Part shown: positions 53,704 through 62,517 of the stretch, one piece after another
Position numbering within the stretch: position 1 is the stretch's first letter
How the letters are laid out: each line of letters opens with the position of its first letter
Assembly: GCF_005298075.1 (NCBI RefSeq)
Contig: NZ_SZZH01000004.1
Location: 235,885-299,884 of the forward strand
Direction: 5' to 3'
DNA: 64,000 bases
From: Nakamurella flava
Lineage (GTDB): Bacteria; Actinomycetota; Actinomycetes; Mycobacteriales; Nakamurellaceae
The notes under the pieces: model-generated
Told to the model about the DNA's origin: nothing
Databases searched by the model: none
What the model saw: the letters and a program-made list of their open reading frames with translations, nothing else
Program-made: the position numbers and the translations under genes

Positions 53704-55149
53704 TCAGCTGGCCGGCCAGGCGGCTTCGATGTTGTTCAGCGTGGTCTGGTCGTCCTGACCGGTGACCCACGCGGTGAACTGCTTCCACTCGGCATCCGAG
53801 CCGACCGGAGCCGGCATCAGGTCGGAGGCGTCGAAGCGGAACGTGGTGTCCGGCTTCTGCAGGGTCTCGAGCGCGGTCTGCTGGATCGGGCTCGGGACGT
53901 TGGAAGCCTGCAGACCGCGGTTGGCCGAGATCCACGAGCCGGCCTTGGCGCGGGCGTTGGCGAACTCCGGCGAGGCGAGGAAGTACATCATCGCGTCGAC
54001 CTCGGGACGGCCGGAGGCGGCGTTCGCGAACTGCGCGTAGAAGGTGCCACCACCCAGGACGGTGTTACCGAAATCGGTGGTCTTCGGCGGGAAGTAGAAC
54101 GCGTTGACGTCACCGTCCGGGCCGAGCTTCACGTTCTTGAAGTTCGCGTCGAAGTTGGCGGCCTGCCGCGACAGGGTGCACTGACCGTCCTGGATCTTGG
54201 CGGACGGATCGTTGAACTCGGTCGAGGCGATGGTGTCCACGCCACCGAAGCCGGCGTTCACGTACTTCGGATCCTTCAGGACCTTGCCGACCTCGGCCAG
54301 CGAAGACGCGATCTTCGGGTCGTTGAAGGGGATCTCGTGCTTGACCCACTGGTCGTACACGTCGGGGCCCCAGTCACGGAGGACGTACTCCTCCAGCCAG
54401 TCGGTGATCTGCCAGCCGGTGGCCTCACCGGACTTGATGCCGATGCACCACGGGGGCGTGGTGGCCGCGACCTTGTCCTGCAGGGCGGTCAGCTCTTCCC
54501 AGGTGGTCGGGATCGAGTACCCGTTGTCCTTGTAGAGCTTGGTGTTGTACCAGACCAGGGACTTGAAGTCGGCGTTGTTCGGGATACCGAACGGGATGTC
54601 GTTGATGACCCCGTAGTTCATCCAGTCCTCGGGGAAGTACTTCCGGGCGAAGGTCTCGACATCGGGATCGAGCGGGATGACCTTGCCGGTGTCGTTGACC
54701 AGCTGGGAGATCAGGCCGGGCTGCGGGAAGATGCCGATGTCCGGCGGGTTGCCCGACTGCACGCGGACGACGATCTGCGCCTCGAACTCCTTGGAGCCCT
54801 CGTAGCTGACCTCGGCGCCGGTGCACTCGGTGAACAGCTTGTACGCGTCGATGTACGGCTGATCCTCGGGGGCGACGATCGTGGTGTAGACGCTGACCTT
54901 CTTGCCGGTCAGGTCGCCGTACTTGCTCTTGACGTCCTCGCACCAGGTGCTGGTCGCACCGACGGTGCCACCGTCGGTGCTGCTGCCGGACGTCGTCGCG
55001 GAACCGCCGCTGGTCGTCGTCGACCCGGCGCCGGCGGTGTCCGACGCCGCCGGGGTCGTGGAACCACCACCGCAGGCCGTCAGCACCAGCGCGGCCGCGG
55101 AAATGCCTGCGATCGCCATCGTCAGCTTCTTTGCCGATCTTTGACTCAC
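53704..55149 (-). CDS. Alpha-glucoside ABC transporter, substrate-binding lipoprotein
   Basis: The product has 481 residues from GTG 55149 (AGGA site upstream). The signal sequence with lipobox LTAC is followed by a Ser/Thr/Gly linker of about 50 residues, then a large family 1 sugar-binding domain (VSVYTTIVAPEDQPYIDAYKLFTECTGAEVSYEGSKEFEAQIVVRVQSG, NADFKSLVWYNTKLYKDNGYSIPTTWEEL). The size and sequence fit AglE-like alpha-glucoside binding proteins, and a GH13 alpha-glucosidase is encoded nearby. Confidence 0.92.
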   Translation of the reverse strand: MSQRSAKKLTMAIAGISAAALVLTACGGGSTTPAASDTAGAGSTTTSGGSATTSGSSTDGGTVGATSTWCEDVKSKYGDLTGKKVSVYTTIVAPEDQPYIDAYKLFTECTGAEVSYEGSKEFEAQIVVRVQSGNPPDIGIFPQPGLISQLVNDTGKVIPLDPDVETFARKYFPEDWMNYGVINDIPFGIPNNADFKSLVWYNTKLYKDNGYSIPTTWEELTALQDKVAATTPPWCIGIKSGEATGWQITDWLEEYVLRDWGPDVYDQWVKHEIPFNDPKIASSLAEVGKVLKDPKYVNAGFGGVDTIASTEFNDPSAKIQDGQCTLSRQAANFDANFKNVKLGPDGDVNAFYFPPKTTDFGNTVLGGGTFYAQFANAASGRPEVDAMMYFLASPEFANARAKAGSWISANRGLQASNVPSPIQQTALETLQKPDTTFRFDASDLMPAPVGSDAEWKQFTAWVTGQDDQTTLNNIEAAWPAS

Positions 55150-55205
55150 TCGGCCGTCCTCCCATGCTCTTCCGATACGCGTGTGAGGGCGCTCACACGC
55201 TCGAG

Positions 55206-55225
55206 CCATGGAAACGTTTTCGTGG
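55206..55225. promoter_or_regulatory. LacI-type operator before the alpha-glucoside operon
   Basis: CCATGGAAACGTTTTCGTGG is an inverted repeat matching at 8 of 10 positions around a central CG, the usual LacI-family operator form. It is 57 bases upstream of the binding-protein start, so the LacI protein encoded at 50422-51531 is the best candidate ligand. Binding is inferred. Confidence 0.7.
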
Positions 55226-55551
55226 GTTTTCCGCAACTCGAACGCGGACATCCGTCGTAACAATTAGGTAACCCGGTCTAGCCGTCCCCTTAGGCCAAGT
55301 CCGAACGGGTGGCATCGGCGACACCCGACCAGCGGATGCGCTGTCGTATCGACTGAGCTCGCGGCCCCCATGCCGCTCGACAAGCCGTCGAACGGAGGAA
55401 AGATCCGCTGAGATCGCAGGTTTCGGGTCGTTGTCGCAATCGTTATTCGATCGACATTCGCCGGGAGGCCCCGGCCACCACCCGGCCGCCATGCCAGGAT
55501 CGGAACCCGGAGCGAGAGACCGACGACGACAGCACACGCCGAGGAGGTGCG

Positions 55552-56187
55552 ATGAGCGAGCCGCATCCGTCACCCGCGCCGGACCGTCCCGACGCGCACC
55601 ACGCCGCGGAGCCGGAATCGGTGGTCGAACGGACGCTCGGCACCCTCGCCTCGCTCAACCCCGCCTACGCCGCCGACCACGAACCGCCGTCCCCGTCGCC
55701 CGGCCCGATCACCATCGACGACCTGTACCGCTCCCACCGCATGCAGATGGTGCGGCTCGCGATCCTGCTGGTCGACGACCTGGCCAGCGCGGAGGACGTC
55801 GTCCAGGAGGCCTTCGCCGGGCTCTACCGCAACTGGGGCGGGCTGCGCGATCGGGCCGCAGCGATCGGCTACCTACGCACCGCCGTCGTGAACGGCTCCC
55901 GCTCGATGCTGCGCCGCCGGCGGACCGCCCGGGCCTACGTCCCGCCGGATCCGGGTACCGCCCGCTCGGCCGAGTCGCTCGCGATGCTGTCCGCCGAGCA
56001 CCAGGCCGTGGTGACCGCCCTGGCCGACCTGGCCCCCCGGCAACGGGAAGTGCTGGTGCTGCGCTACTACGGCGGGCTGTCCGAGGCCGAGATCGCCGCG
56101 GCCACCGGGCTGTCCAAGGGCACGGTCAAGTCCACCGCCAGCCGGGCCGTGGCCAAGCTGGGCGACATGATCAGGGCCCAGTCGTGA
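55552..56187 (+). CDS. ECF-type RNA polymerase sigma factor (SigE-like)
   Basis: The product has 211 residues. A Pro-rich N-terminal extension of about 55 residues precedes sigma region 2 (DDLYRSHRMQMVRLAILLVDDLASAEDVVQEAFAGLYRNW) and region 4 (LAPRQREVLVLRYYGGLSEAEIAAATGLSKGTVKSTASRAVAKL). The GAGGAGG-like site lies just before the ATG. Its stop overlaps the next small membrane protein gene, a pattern expected for a sigma/anti-sigma pair. Confidence 0.92.
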   Translation: MSEPHPSPAPDRPDAHHAAEPESVVERTLGTLASLNPAYAADHEPPSPSPGPITIDDLYRSHRMQMVRLAILLVDDLASAEDVVQEAFAGLYRNWGGLRDRAAAIGYLRTAVVNGSRSMLRRRRTARAYVPPDPGTARSAESLAMLSAEHQAVVTALADLAPRQREVLVLRYYGGLSEAEIAAATGLSKGTVKSTASRAVAKLGDMIRAQS

Positions 56188-56432
56188 GCGTCGGGCCACC
56201 CCCCGACCGGCACCGGGACGGCCCGGCGAAGGCGCCGGACGACCGGGCCGAGCAGGTGCTGTCCCAGGCACTTCGGGTGATGGCCGGAGGCGGGCGGCGA
56301 AGTCCGGAAACGGCGAGCGCCGTCGATGCCCCCTGGTGGGACCGGGCGACCACCGTGCAACTGCTGCTCGTCGCGGTACTGGTCGGTCTGGTCGTGGGCG
56401 GCTTGGCCGGCATCGTCTCCCTCCTGCTCTGA
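56184..56432 (+). CDS. Small single-pass membrane protein, candidate anti-sigma partner
   Basis: The product has 82 residues from a GTG overlapping the sigma factor stop (GTGA). The first 50 residues are polar with a short helix (DDRAEQVLSQALRVMAGG), and the C-terminus is one membrane helix (TVQLLLVAVLVGLVVGGLAGIVSLLL). It has no zinc-binding HxxxCxxC motif, so it would not be a classical ZAS anti-sigma factor. Translational coupling makes a regulatory partnership likely but unproven. Confidence 0.75.
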   Translation: MSVGPPPDRHRDGPAKAPDDRAEQVLSQALRVMAGGGRRSPETASAVDAPWWDRATTVQLLLVAVLVGLVVGGLAGIVSLLL

Positions 56433-56478
56433 CCCCCGGGCCGTGACCGCTGCCCCGCCTCCCCGAAGGAGCCCAGTC

Positions 56479-58200
56479 TTGTCGACCGACACCACGTCCG
56501 CCGTCGAGTCGCCCGCCGTCCCGGCCGGGGACGATCCGCTCTGGTGGCGGACCGCCGTCGTCTACGAGGTCTATCCCCGCAGCTTCGCCGACGGCGACGG
56601 CGACGGGATCGGCGACCTGCCCGGGCTGATCGGGCGGCTCGACCACCTGGTGGAACTCGGGGTGGACGCCCTCTGGATCGCGCCCTGGTACCCGTCGCCG
56701 ATGAAGGACGGCGGGTACGACGTCAGCGACTACCGGGCGATCGACCCGGTCTTCGGCACACTGGCCGACGCCGACGAGCTGGTGGCCCAGGCCCACCGGC
56801 GCGGCCTGCGGATCATCATCGACCTGGTCGCCAACCACACCTCCGACCAGCACGCGCTCTTCCAGGCGGCCCTCGCGGCGGGGCCCGGCAGCCCGGAACG
56901 GGAGCGGTACTTCTTCCGGGACGGCCGCGGACCGAACGGCGACGAACCGCCGAACGACTGGATCAGCGCCTTCGGCGGCCGGGCCTGGACCCGACTGACC
57001 GGCCCGGACGGCCGCCCCGAGCAGTGGTACCTGCACCTGTTCGCCCCGGAACAGCCGGACCTGAACTGGGAGCACCCGGACGTCGTCGCCCTGTTCAACG
57101 AGGTCCTGCGCTTCTGGTTCGACCGCGGCGTCGACGGCATCCGGGTCGACGCGGCGTCGGCGATGGCCAAGACGCCCGGCCTGCCGGACGCCGGTCACGC
57201 CCCGGGCGCCCTGTTCGACTCGGCGAACTGGACCGACAACCCGCACTGGGACGTCGACGACCTGCACACCATCCTGCGGCGGTGGCGCGCCATCGGCGAC
57301 AGCTACGACCCGCCGCGGGTGTTCGTCACCGAGGCCGTCGTCAACGGGCCGGAGCGGCTGAGCCGGTACGTGCGGCCGGACGAGATGCACACGACGTTCA
57401 ACTTCGGCTACATGAAGGTCGGCTGGGACGCCGACGGTATCCGCGGCATCGTCGACGCCACCCGCTCGGCGCTGGCCGGCACCGGCGCCCCGGCCACCTG
57501 GGTGCTCTCCAGCCACGACGAGACCCGGCACGTCACCCGCTTCGGTCGCACCGACACCCGCACCGCGGTCATGGGGTTCGACACCGGCTCCGGGGTCGAC
57601 GTCGACCTGGGCCGGCGGCGGGCGCGGGCGGCCGCCCTGCTCACCCTGGCGCTGCCGGGCAGCGCCTACCTCTACCAGGGCGAGGAGCTCGGTCTGGAGG
57701 AGGTCGACGACCTGCCGGACGAGCTGCTGCAGGACCCGACGTGGGAACGTTCCGGCCGCACCGTCCGCGGGCGGGACGGCTGCCGGGTACCGCTGCCGTG
57801 GTCCGGCGAGGCGCCGCCCTTCGGTTTCGGTCCGGTGTCGTCGCGGCCGTGGCTGCCCCAGCCGACGCGCTGGTCGGCGTTCACCGCGGAACGGCAGGCG
57901 CAGGACGCGGCCTCGACCCTCTCGCTCTACCGCTCGGCGCTGCGACTGCGGCACTCCGAGGCCGGTCTGCGGGGCGAGGACTTCGCCTGGGTCTCCGGTG
58001 CCCCGGCCGCGGTGGTCGCGTTCCGGCGCGGGACCGGCGCGGGTCAGGTCCAGTCGTGGACCAACTTCGGCGCCGAGTCCGTCGCCCTCCCTGATGGGGC
58101 CCTGGTGCTCCTGGACAGCACCCGGGGCGGCTCAGCCGGCGGCCCGGCGGTCGTCGGACCCGACACGACGGTGTGGTGGAGAGCGGTTGCGTCCGTGTGA
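56479..58200 (+). CDS. Alpha-glucosidase, GH13
   Basis: The product has 573 residues from a TTG at 56479, supported by AAGGAG 7 bases upstream. GH13 regions are visible: DLVANHTSDQHALF (region I), GVDGIRVDAASAMAK (region II with the nucleophile Asp), VFVTEAVV (region III with the acid/base Glu) and VLSSHDETRHVTRFG (region IV). YEVYPRSFADGDGDGIGDLPGLI at the start is typical of oligo-1,6-glucosidase/alpha-glucosidase enzymes. It has no signal peptide and would hydrolyse sugars imported by the nearby AglEFG-like transporter. Confidence 0.95.
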   Translation: MSTDTTSAVESPAVPAGDDPLWWRTAVVYEVYPRSFADGDGDGIGDLPGLIGRLDHLVELGVDALWIAPWYPSPMKDGGYDVSDYRAIDPVFGTLADADELVAQAHRRGLRIIIDLVANHTSDQHALFQAALAAGPGSPERERYFFRDGRGPNGDEPPNDWISAFGGRAWTRLTGPDGRPEQWYLHLFAPEQPDLNWEHPDVVALFNEVLRFWFDRGVDGIRVDAASAMAKTPGLPDAGHAPGALFDSANWTDNPHWDVDDLHTILRRWRAIGDSYDPPRVFVTEAVVNGPERLSRYVRPDEMHTTFNFGYMKVGWDADGIRGIVDATRSALAGTGAPATWVLSSHDETRHVTRFGRTDTRTAVMGFDTGSGVDVDLGRRRARAAALLTLALPGSAYLYQGEELGLEEVDDLPDELLQDPTWERSGRTVRGRDGCRVPLPWSGEAPPFGFGPVSSRPWLPQPTRWSAFTAERQAQDAASTLSLYRSALRLRHSEAGLRGEDFAWVSGAPAAVVAFRRGTGAGQVQSWTNFGAESVALPDGALVLLDSTRGGSAGGPAVVGPDTTVWWRAVASV

Positions 58201-58275
58201 GAACACTCTCCGTGGCCGACGCACTCCTCTGTTGACCCTCGGTAACTCGGCGAACGACCGATACCCTCGGTCCTC

Positions 58276-58938
58276 GTGACCACCGCGAACCTCGCCCTGC
58301 TGCCCGGCTGGCTCGACCCGTCGAACCTGATCACCGCCATGGGCTCGTGGGCGGTGGCCGGCATCCTGCTGATCATCTTCTGCGAGTGCGGCATCCTGCT
58401 GGGCTTCTTCCTGCCCGGTGACACGCTGCTGTTCATCGCCGGCCTGTTCGTCGCGACCGGCGCGCTGGACATCAACCTGGTGCTGTTCATCGCGCTGCTG
58501 GCCGTCGCCGCCTTCGTCGGCAACATGGTCGGCTACGCCATCGGCTACCGCGTCGGGCCGCCGGTGTTCAGCCGGCCCAACGCCAAACTGCTCAAGCACG
58601 AGTACATCGAGAAGTCCGAGGCCTTCTTCGCCAAGTACGGCAAGGTCACCGTCGTCCTGGCCCGGTTCGTCCCCGTCGTCCGCACGGTCGCCACGGTGAT
58701 GGCCGGGGCATCGCGGATGGACGCCAAGATCTACACGCTGTACTCCGCGATCGGCGGCGTCATCTGGGTCGGCGTGGTCACGACCGCCGGTTACTTCCTC
58801 GGCCAGATCGACTTCATCAAGAACAACGTCGACCTGATCGTCGTCGCCGCGGTGGTCATCGTGGTCGCCTTCAGCGCGGTGCCGGCAGCCATGCACTGGA
58901 TGTCCAAGCGCCGGGGCAAGCCGGCCGTCGGCGAGTGA
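58276..58938 (+). CDS. DedA family membrane protein
   Basis: The product has 220 residues from a GTG. It has the DedA/SNARE-associated fold: E-CGILLGFFLPGDTLLFIAG, GNMVGYAIGYRVGPPVF, FFAKYGKVTVVLARFVPVVRTVATVMAGASRM (the conserved Arg/Gly-rich reentrant region) and several membrane helices. DedA proteins transport or flip lipid carriers and help membrane homeostasis. It is followed 4 bases later by a small membrane protein gene. Confidence 0.93.
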   Translation: MTTANLALLPGWLDPSNLITAMGSWAVAGILLIIFCECGILLGFFLPGDTLLFIAGLFVATGALDINLVLFIALLAVAAFVGNMVGYAIGYRVGPPVFSRPNAKLLKHEYIEKSEAFFAKYGKVTVVLARFVPVVRTVATVMAGASRMDAKIYTLYSAIGGVIWVGVVTTAGYFLGQIDFIKNNVDLIVVAAVVIVVAFSAVPAAMHWMSKRRGKPAVGE

Positions 58939-58942
58939 ACCG

Positions 58943-59215
58943 GTGACCATCGACCTGTCCACCATCCAGACCACCCTCGTCTGGGTGCTCGTGGCGATCG
59001 GCGTGGTCGGCCTGCTCGGGGCCATCCTGCTGAAGAAGATCATCGGCAAGGTGATCGTGCTGGCCCTCGCCGCCGTCGTCGTCCTCGTGCTCTGGCAGCA
59101 GCGTCAGCAGGTACTCGACCTGGCCAACGAGCTCAAGGACACCGGCTGCCGCATGACGCCGACCTTCCTCGGCATCCAGGTGTCCCTGCCCTCATCGTGG
59201 TGTTCGCCTGCGTAG
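58943..59215 (+). CDS. Small membrane protein downstream of DedA
   Basis: The product has 90 residues from a GTG 4 bases after the DedA stop. It has an N-terminal membrane helix (TTLVWVLVAIGVVGLLGAILL), a KKIIGK turn and a second helix (VIVLALAAVVVLVLW), followed by a soluble tail with a DTGC motif. I recognise no family; the spacing suggests co-translation with DedA. Confidence 0.65.
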   Translation: MTIDLSTIQTTLVWVLVAIGVVGLLGAILLKKIIGKVIVLALAAVVVLVLWQQRQQVLDLANELKDTGCRMTPTFLGIQVSLPSSWCSPA

Positions 59216-59233
59216 AGCAGTCTCCCGCGTGGA

Positions 59234-59443
59234 TCAGACGCGTTGGGCCACCGTGTGGCCGGGGTCGCTCTCGTTGCGGGCCTTGGTGACGAAACGCCCG
59301 GTGCCGGTGTCGCGGTAGACCAGGCGATGGTTGGCGGTGCCGTCGCCGATCCGCTCCTTCATCGCGGTGCCCGGCGATGCGGCGGCCTCGCCGGACGAGA
59401 CGAAACGACCGTTGCCGGCGCTGCGGTGGACAGAACGGGTCAT
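59234..59443 (-). CDS. Small protein with two TGxGRFV repeats
   Basis: The product has 69 residues from ATG 59443, which follows a GGGGGAG site. It consists of two similar units: RSAGNGRFVSSGEAAASPGTAMKERIG and RDTGTGRFVTKARNESDPGHTVAQRV. Each has [T/N]GRFV and a [P]-x-T-x-x-x-x-[IV] end. Such repeats occur in small uncharacterised actinobacterial proteins sometimes mislabelled as transporters; there is no membrane segment. The function is unknown. Confidence 0.75.
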   Translation of the reverse strand: MTRSVHRSAGNGRFVSSGEAAASPGTAMKERIGDGTANHRLVYRDTGTGRFVTKARNESDPGHTVAQRV

Positions 59444-59590
59444 AGCAACCACTCCCCCTGCCGAGCTGCCAGTCAGCTCGTCAAGCCGATTGTCGGCAGC
59501 CTCGGCATTCGGGGGAACTCCCTCGCCTGGACATCACACGACCGTGTCGGCGAGTCGTCGAGACGTCTGCTGGCGCGGTGATTGTCCGGT

Positions 59591-60304
59591 TCAGTGGGCG
59601 ATCGGGGCGGCGGAGACCGAACGCTCGGTCGTTCCGCCCGACCCATCCGGGTCCGGGACGACGGCGTGCTGCCGGATCCAGGCGTGCATGGCGATCCCCG
59701 CGGCGACGCCCGCGTTGATGGACCGGGTGGAGCCGAACTGGGCGATGGAGACCACCCGGGCCGCACCGTCGCGCGCCGCGTCGGTCAGGCCGGACGACTC
59801 GGCCCCGAAGAGCAGCAGACAGTCCCGCGGCAGGTCCGCGGTCTCGATCGGCCGGGCCCCGGGCAGGTTGTCGACGGCCACCACGGTCAGACCGGCCCCG
59901 GCGGCGAAGGCCAGCACGTCCGCGACCGTCTCGTGGTGCCGCAGGTGCTGGTAGCGGTCGGTGACCATCGCTCCCCGGCGGTTCCACCGGCGCCGTCCGA
60001 CGATGTGCACTTCGGCGGCGGCGAACGCGTTGGCCGTGCGCACCACCGTGCCGATGTTCAGGTCGTGACCGAAGTTCTCGATGGCCACGTGGAACGAGTG
60101 CCGGCGGCGGTCGAGGTCGGCGACGATCGCCTCCCGCCGCCAGTAGCGGTACCGGTCGACGACATTGCGGCGGTCGCCGTGCTCCAGCAGCTCGGGGTCC
60201 AGGCGCTCGTCGTCGGGCCAGGGCCGTGGGTGCGGCCCGACCCCGACGTCGGTCCCGGGGGACGTCCATTCGGTGGGGCCGGGCGACTCGTCCGCGGACG
60301 TCAC
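59591..60304 (-). CDS. TrmH/SpoU family RNA 2'-O-methyltransferase
   Basis: The product has 237 residues from a GTG at 60304 that overlaps the pyrE stop (GTGA). The SPOUT-knot motifs are visible: FGHDLNIGTVVRTANAF (motif 1), CLLLFGAESSGLT (motif 2) and QFGSTRSINAGVAAGIAMHAWIRQ (motif 3). The N-terminal 60 residues are an actinobacterial extension. It methylates a ribose in tRNA or rRNA; the target is not predictable. The pairing with pyrE is common in actinobacteria. Confidence 0.92.
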   Translation of the reverse strand: MTSADESPGPTEWTSPGTDVGVGPHPRPWPDDERLDPELLEHGDRRNVVDRYRYWRREAIVADLDRRRHSFHVAIENFGHDLNIGTVVRTANAFAAAEVHIVGRRRWNRRGAMVTDRYQHLRHHETVADVLAFAAGAGLTVVAVDNLPGARPIETADLPRDCLLLFGAESSGLTDAARDGAARVVSIAQFGSTRSINAGVAAGIAMHAWIRQHAVVPDPDGSGGTTERSVSAAPIAH

Positions 60305-60969
60305 ATCGGAGGCAGGTCGAGGTCGCCCAGGCCGAGCAGGTAGCGGTACTCCAACCCCGCGTCGGCCAGGACCTTGTCGGCGCCGGTGCCGCGATCGACG
60401 ATCGTCGCGACCCCGATGACCTCGGCGCCGGCCTCGCGAAGCGCGGTCACCGCGGTCAGCGGGGAGGCGCCGGTGGTGGTGGTGTCCTCCACGACGAGCA
60501 CCCGACGGCCGACCACGTCCGGACCTTCGATACGCCGCTGCATGCCGTGGTGCTTGGCCTCCTTGCGGACCACGAAGCAGTCCACCGGTCGCCCCGGGGC
60601 GTGCATCACGGCCCCGGCGACCGGGTCGGCGCCCAGGGTCAGGCCACCGACCGCGGCATAGTCCCAGTCGGCGGTGAGCTGCCGGAGCAGGACGCCGATG
60701 AGCGGCCCCGCCTCGTGGTGCAGGGTCGCGCGCCGCAGGTCGACGTAGTAGTCCGCCTCCCGTCCGGAGGACAGGGTGACCCGCCCCCACACCACGGACA
60801 GCTCGCGCACCAGTTCGGCCAACCGGCTGCGGGCGGCCGCGTCGGGGGCCGGGCCGGTGTCGGGCGCTCCTGCCACCGGGAAACCGGTGAGCTCGGAGAG
60901 TTCGGCGGCGGGGCCGTCGGCGGTGGCGTGGGGGTTCGTCTCGGCGGCCGGATCCGGCAGAACAGTCAC
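60301..60969 (-). CDS. pyrE: Orotate phosphoribosyltransferase
   Basis: The product has 222 residues including an N-terminal tail of about 40. The PRPP-binding loop reads VLVVEDTTTTGASPLTAV, and CFVVRKEAKHHGMQRRIEG carries the catalytic Lys residues; DYYVDLRRATLHHEAGPLIG near residue 70 is the typical substrate region. It makes OMP from orotate and PRPP in pyrimidine synthesis. Its stop overlaps the methyltransferase start. Confidence 0.95.
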   Translation of the reverse strand: MTVLPDPAAETNPHATADGPAAELSELTGFPVAGAPDTGPAPDAAARSRLAELVRELSVVWGRVTLSSGREADYYVDLRRATLHHEAGPLIGVLLRQLTADWDYAAVGGLTLGADPVAGAVMHAPGRPVDCFVVRKEAKHHGMQRRIEGPDVVGRRVLVVEDTTTTGASPLTAVTALREAGAEVIGVATIVDRGTGADKVLADAGLEYRYLLGLGDLDLPPM

Positions 60970-61027
60970 GCGACCAGGGTGTCACACCAGGTCATCACCG
61001 CCGCGCCGTGGCCGACCGCGCCGGACC

Positions 61028-61171
61028 TCAGGTGAAGATGCTGACCCCGCCCGGTCCGACGAGCAGACCGACGACGATGAGGACCACGCCCCACAGCAAC
61101 TGCTTGCGGACGATGGCGACGATGCCGCTGATCACCAGGATGACGGCGAGGATCCACAGCAGAGTGGCCAC
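61028..61171 (-). CDS. 47-residue GPGG-type membrane protein
   Basis: A GTG at 61171, with AAGGAG at 61179-61184 (7 bases upstream), opens MATLLWILAVILVISGIVAIVR, then KQLLWGVVLIVVGLLVGPGGVSIFT, and stops at 61028. The ending GPGGVSIF is conserved in a family of tiny actinobacterial membrane proteins. It has two short hydrophobic stretches. The function is unknown. Confidence 0.8.
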   Translation of the reverse strand: MATLLWILAVILVISGIVAIVRKQLLWGVVLIVVGLLVGPGGVSIFT

Positions 61172-61408
61172 GGCACAGCTCCTTCCACACGACGTGGTCG
61201 GGCGGTTCCCCGTCAGGGACCTCGGGTGCGATCACGCGGATCACCGTCCGGCCGCTGGGCGCATCAACATTTCCCGAGCCGGCAGTCTGCGAAACGGGGG
61301 TCACCCTCCCGGGGACGACCCGGTGACCGGTGGTTCCGGCCGAATCTGGGTATGTGAGGGAAGCGGGGGCCGGCGCCGCCGGCCCATCACGAGGAAGAGG
61401 TGGACCCG

Positions 61409-61543
61409 ATGACGGACCCAGCGACGAACCAGCCCCCGGCGGACGGTGCGGAGACGGACGAGATCCCCAACGCCGAGACCGGCGTGGGAGTCGGCGCCGA
61501 CGCGGAGCCGGACACCTTCGAACCGGAGGAGCCCTCGCACTGA
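61409..61543 (+). CDS. Small acidic protein, 44 residues
   Basis: ATG at 61409 follows a GAGGAAGAGG purine run. The product is strongly acidic: ETDEIPNAETGVGVGADAEP, then DTFEPEEPSH. I believe short proteins with an IPNAETGVG segment recur in related actinobacteria, but this cannot be checked here. It lies between divergent/convergent genes and may be an independent transcript. Confidence 0.5.
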   Translation: MTDPATNQPPADGAETDEIPNAETGVGVGADAEPDTFEPEEPSH

Positions 61544-61621
61544 CTCTGCCGGGTCGGCCCGGCCGGCCCGGTGACCGGAGGGCCGGTCATCCCGCCGGGG
61601 ATGGCCGGCCCTCGGCCGACG

Positions 61622-62425
61622 TCAGGTGCGGCCCTTGGCCTTGACCTTCGCCGCCGATCTCCGTACGAGGCTGCGCGGGGCGAGCTTGGTGAACAGGTAG
61701 ATCCCCTTGTAGAGGGCACCCGGGATCGACAGCGGCTTGCCGGCCCGGAATTCGGCGAGCGAGGTGGCGACCAGCTTGTCGACGTCCACGTAGGCCCACC
61801 CGGGGGTCGAGCTCATGTCGATGCGGGCGCGCTGATGGAACTCGGTACGGACGAAGCCCGGACACAGGGCCTGGACGTGGACGCCGGTGCCCCGCAGGGA
61901 CATGGCCAGGCCCTCGCTCAACGACACGACGAACGCCTTGGTCGCGCCGTACGTCGATCCACGCCCGGGGACGAGCCCGGCGGTGGAGGCCACGTTGATC
62001 ACTCCCCCGCGGCCCCGGGCGATCATCCCGGGCAGCGCGGCGTGGGTGAGGACCAGGACGGCCACCGAGTTCAGCTCGACCTGCCGGACCAGATCGCCGG
62101 AGTCGGCGTGGAGGAAGTCGACCCCGAGTGTGCTGCCCGCGTTGTTGACCAGCAGATCCACCGGGCGGGCGGCGTCCTGCAGGCGGGCGACCACCGTCTG
62201 GCGCTCGTCGGGGTCGGACAGGTCGGCGACGATCGTCTCGACGTCCGGGGCGCCGGCGGCCAGCAGTTCGGTGCGGCGGGCGGCCAGCCGGTCGCCGTCG
62301 CGGGCCACCAGCACCAGCGGCCGGCGTTCGGCGGCCAGGTGCCGGGCGAAGGCGTGTCCGATGCCTGATGTCGCCCCGGTGACCAGAGCGGCGGCGGGCT
62401 GGGATTTCTCGGCACCGTTCGTCAT
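61622..62425 (-). CDS. Short-chain dehydrogenase/reductase
   Basis: The product has 267 residues from ATG 62425. It is a classical SDR: TGATSGIGHAFARHL (cofactor loop), NNAGSTLG, the Ser strand NVASTAGLVPGRG and the active site YGATKAFV. The C-terminus (VDKLVATSLAEFRAGKPLSIPGALYKGIYLF) matches the actinobacterial SDR group often annotated as acting on ketones or lipids. The substrate is unknown. It is divergent from the AlaRS-like gene, 93 bases apart. Confidence 0.92.
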   Translation of the reverse strand: MTNGAEKSQPAAALVTGATSGIGHAFARHLAAERRPLVLVARDGDRLAARRTELLAAGAPDVETIVADLSDPDERQTVVARLQDAARPVDLLVNNAGSTLGVDFLHADSGDLVRQVELNSVAVLVLTHAALPGMIARGRGGVINVASTAGLVPGRGSTYGATKAFVVSLSEGLAMSLRGTGVHVQALCPGFVRTEFHQRARIDMSSTPGWAYVDVDKLVATSLAEFRAGKPLSIPGALYKGIYLFTKLAPRSLVRRSAAKVKAKGRT

Positions 62426-62517
62426 GCGGCCCACGGTAGTGGGGGCCGTTTCGCCCGTTGGGTGGGTGCCGCGGCGAACGCCGGGCTCACCGGGCGCACC
62501 GGTGTCAGACTTCCGGC

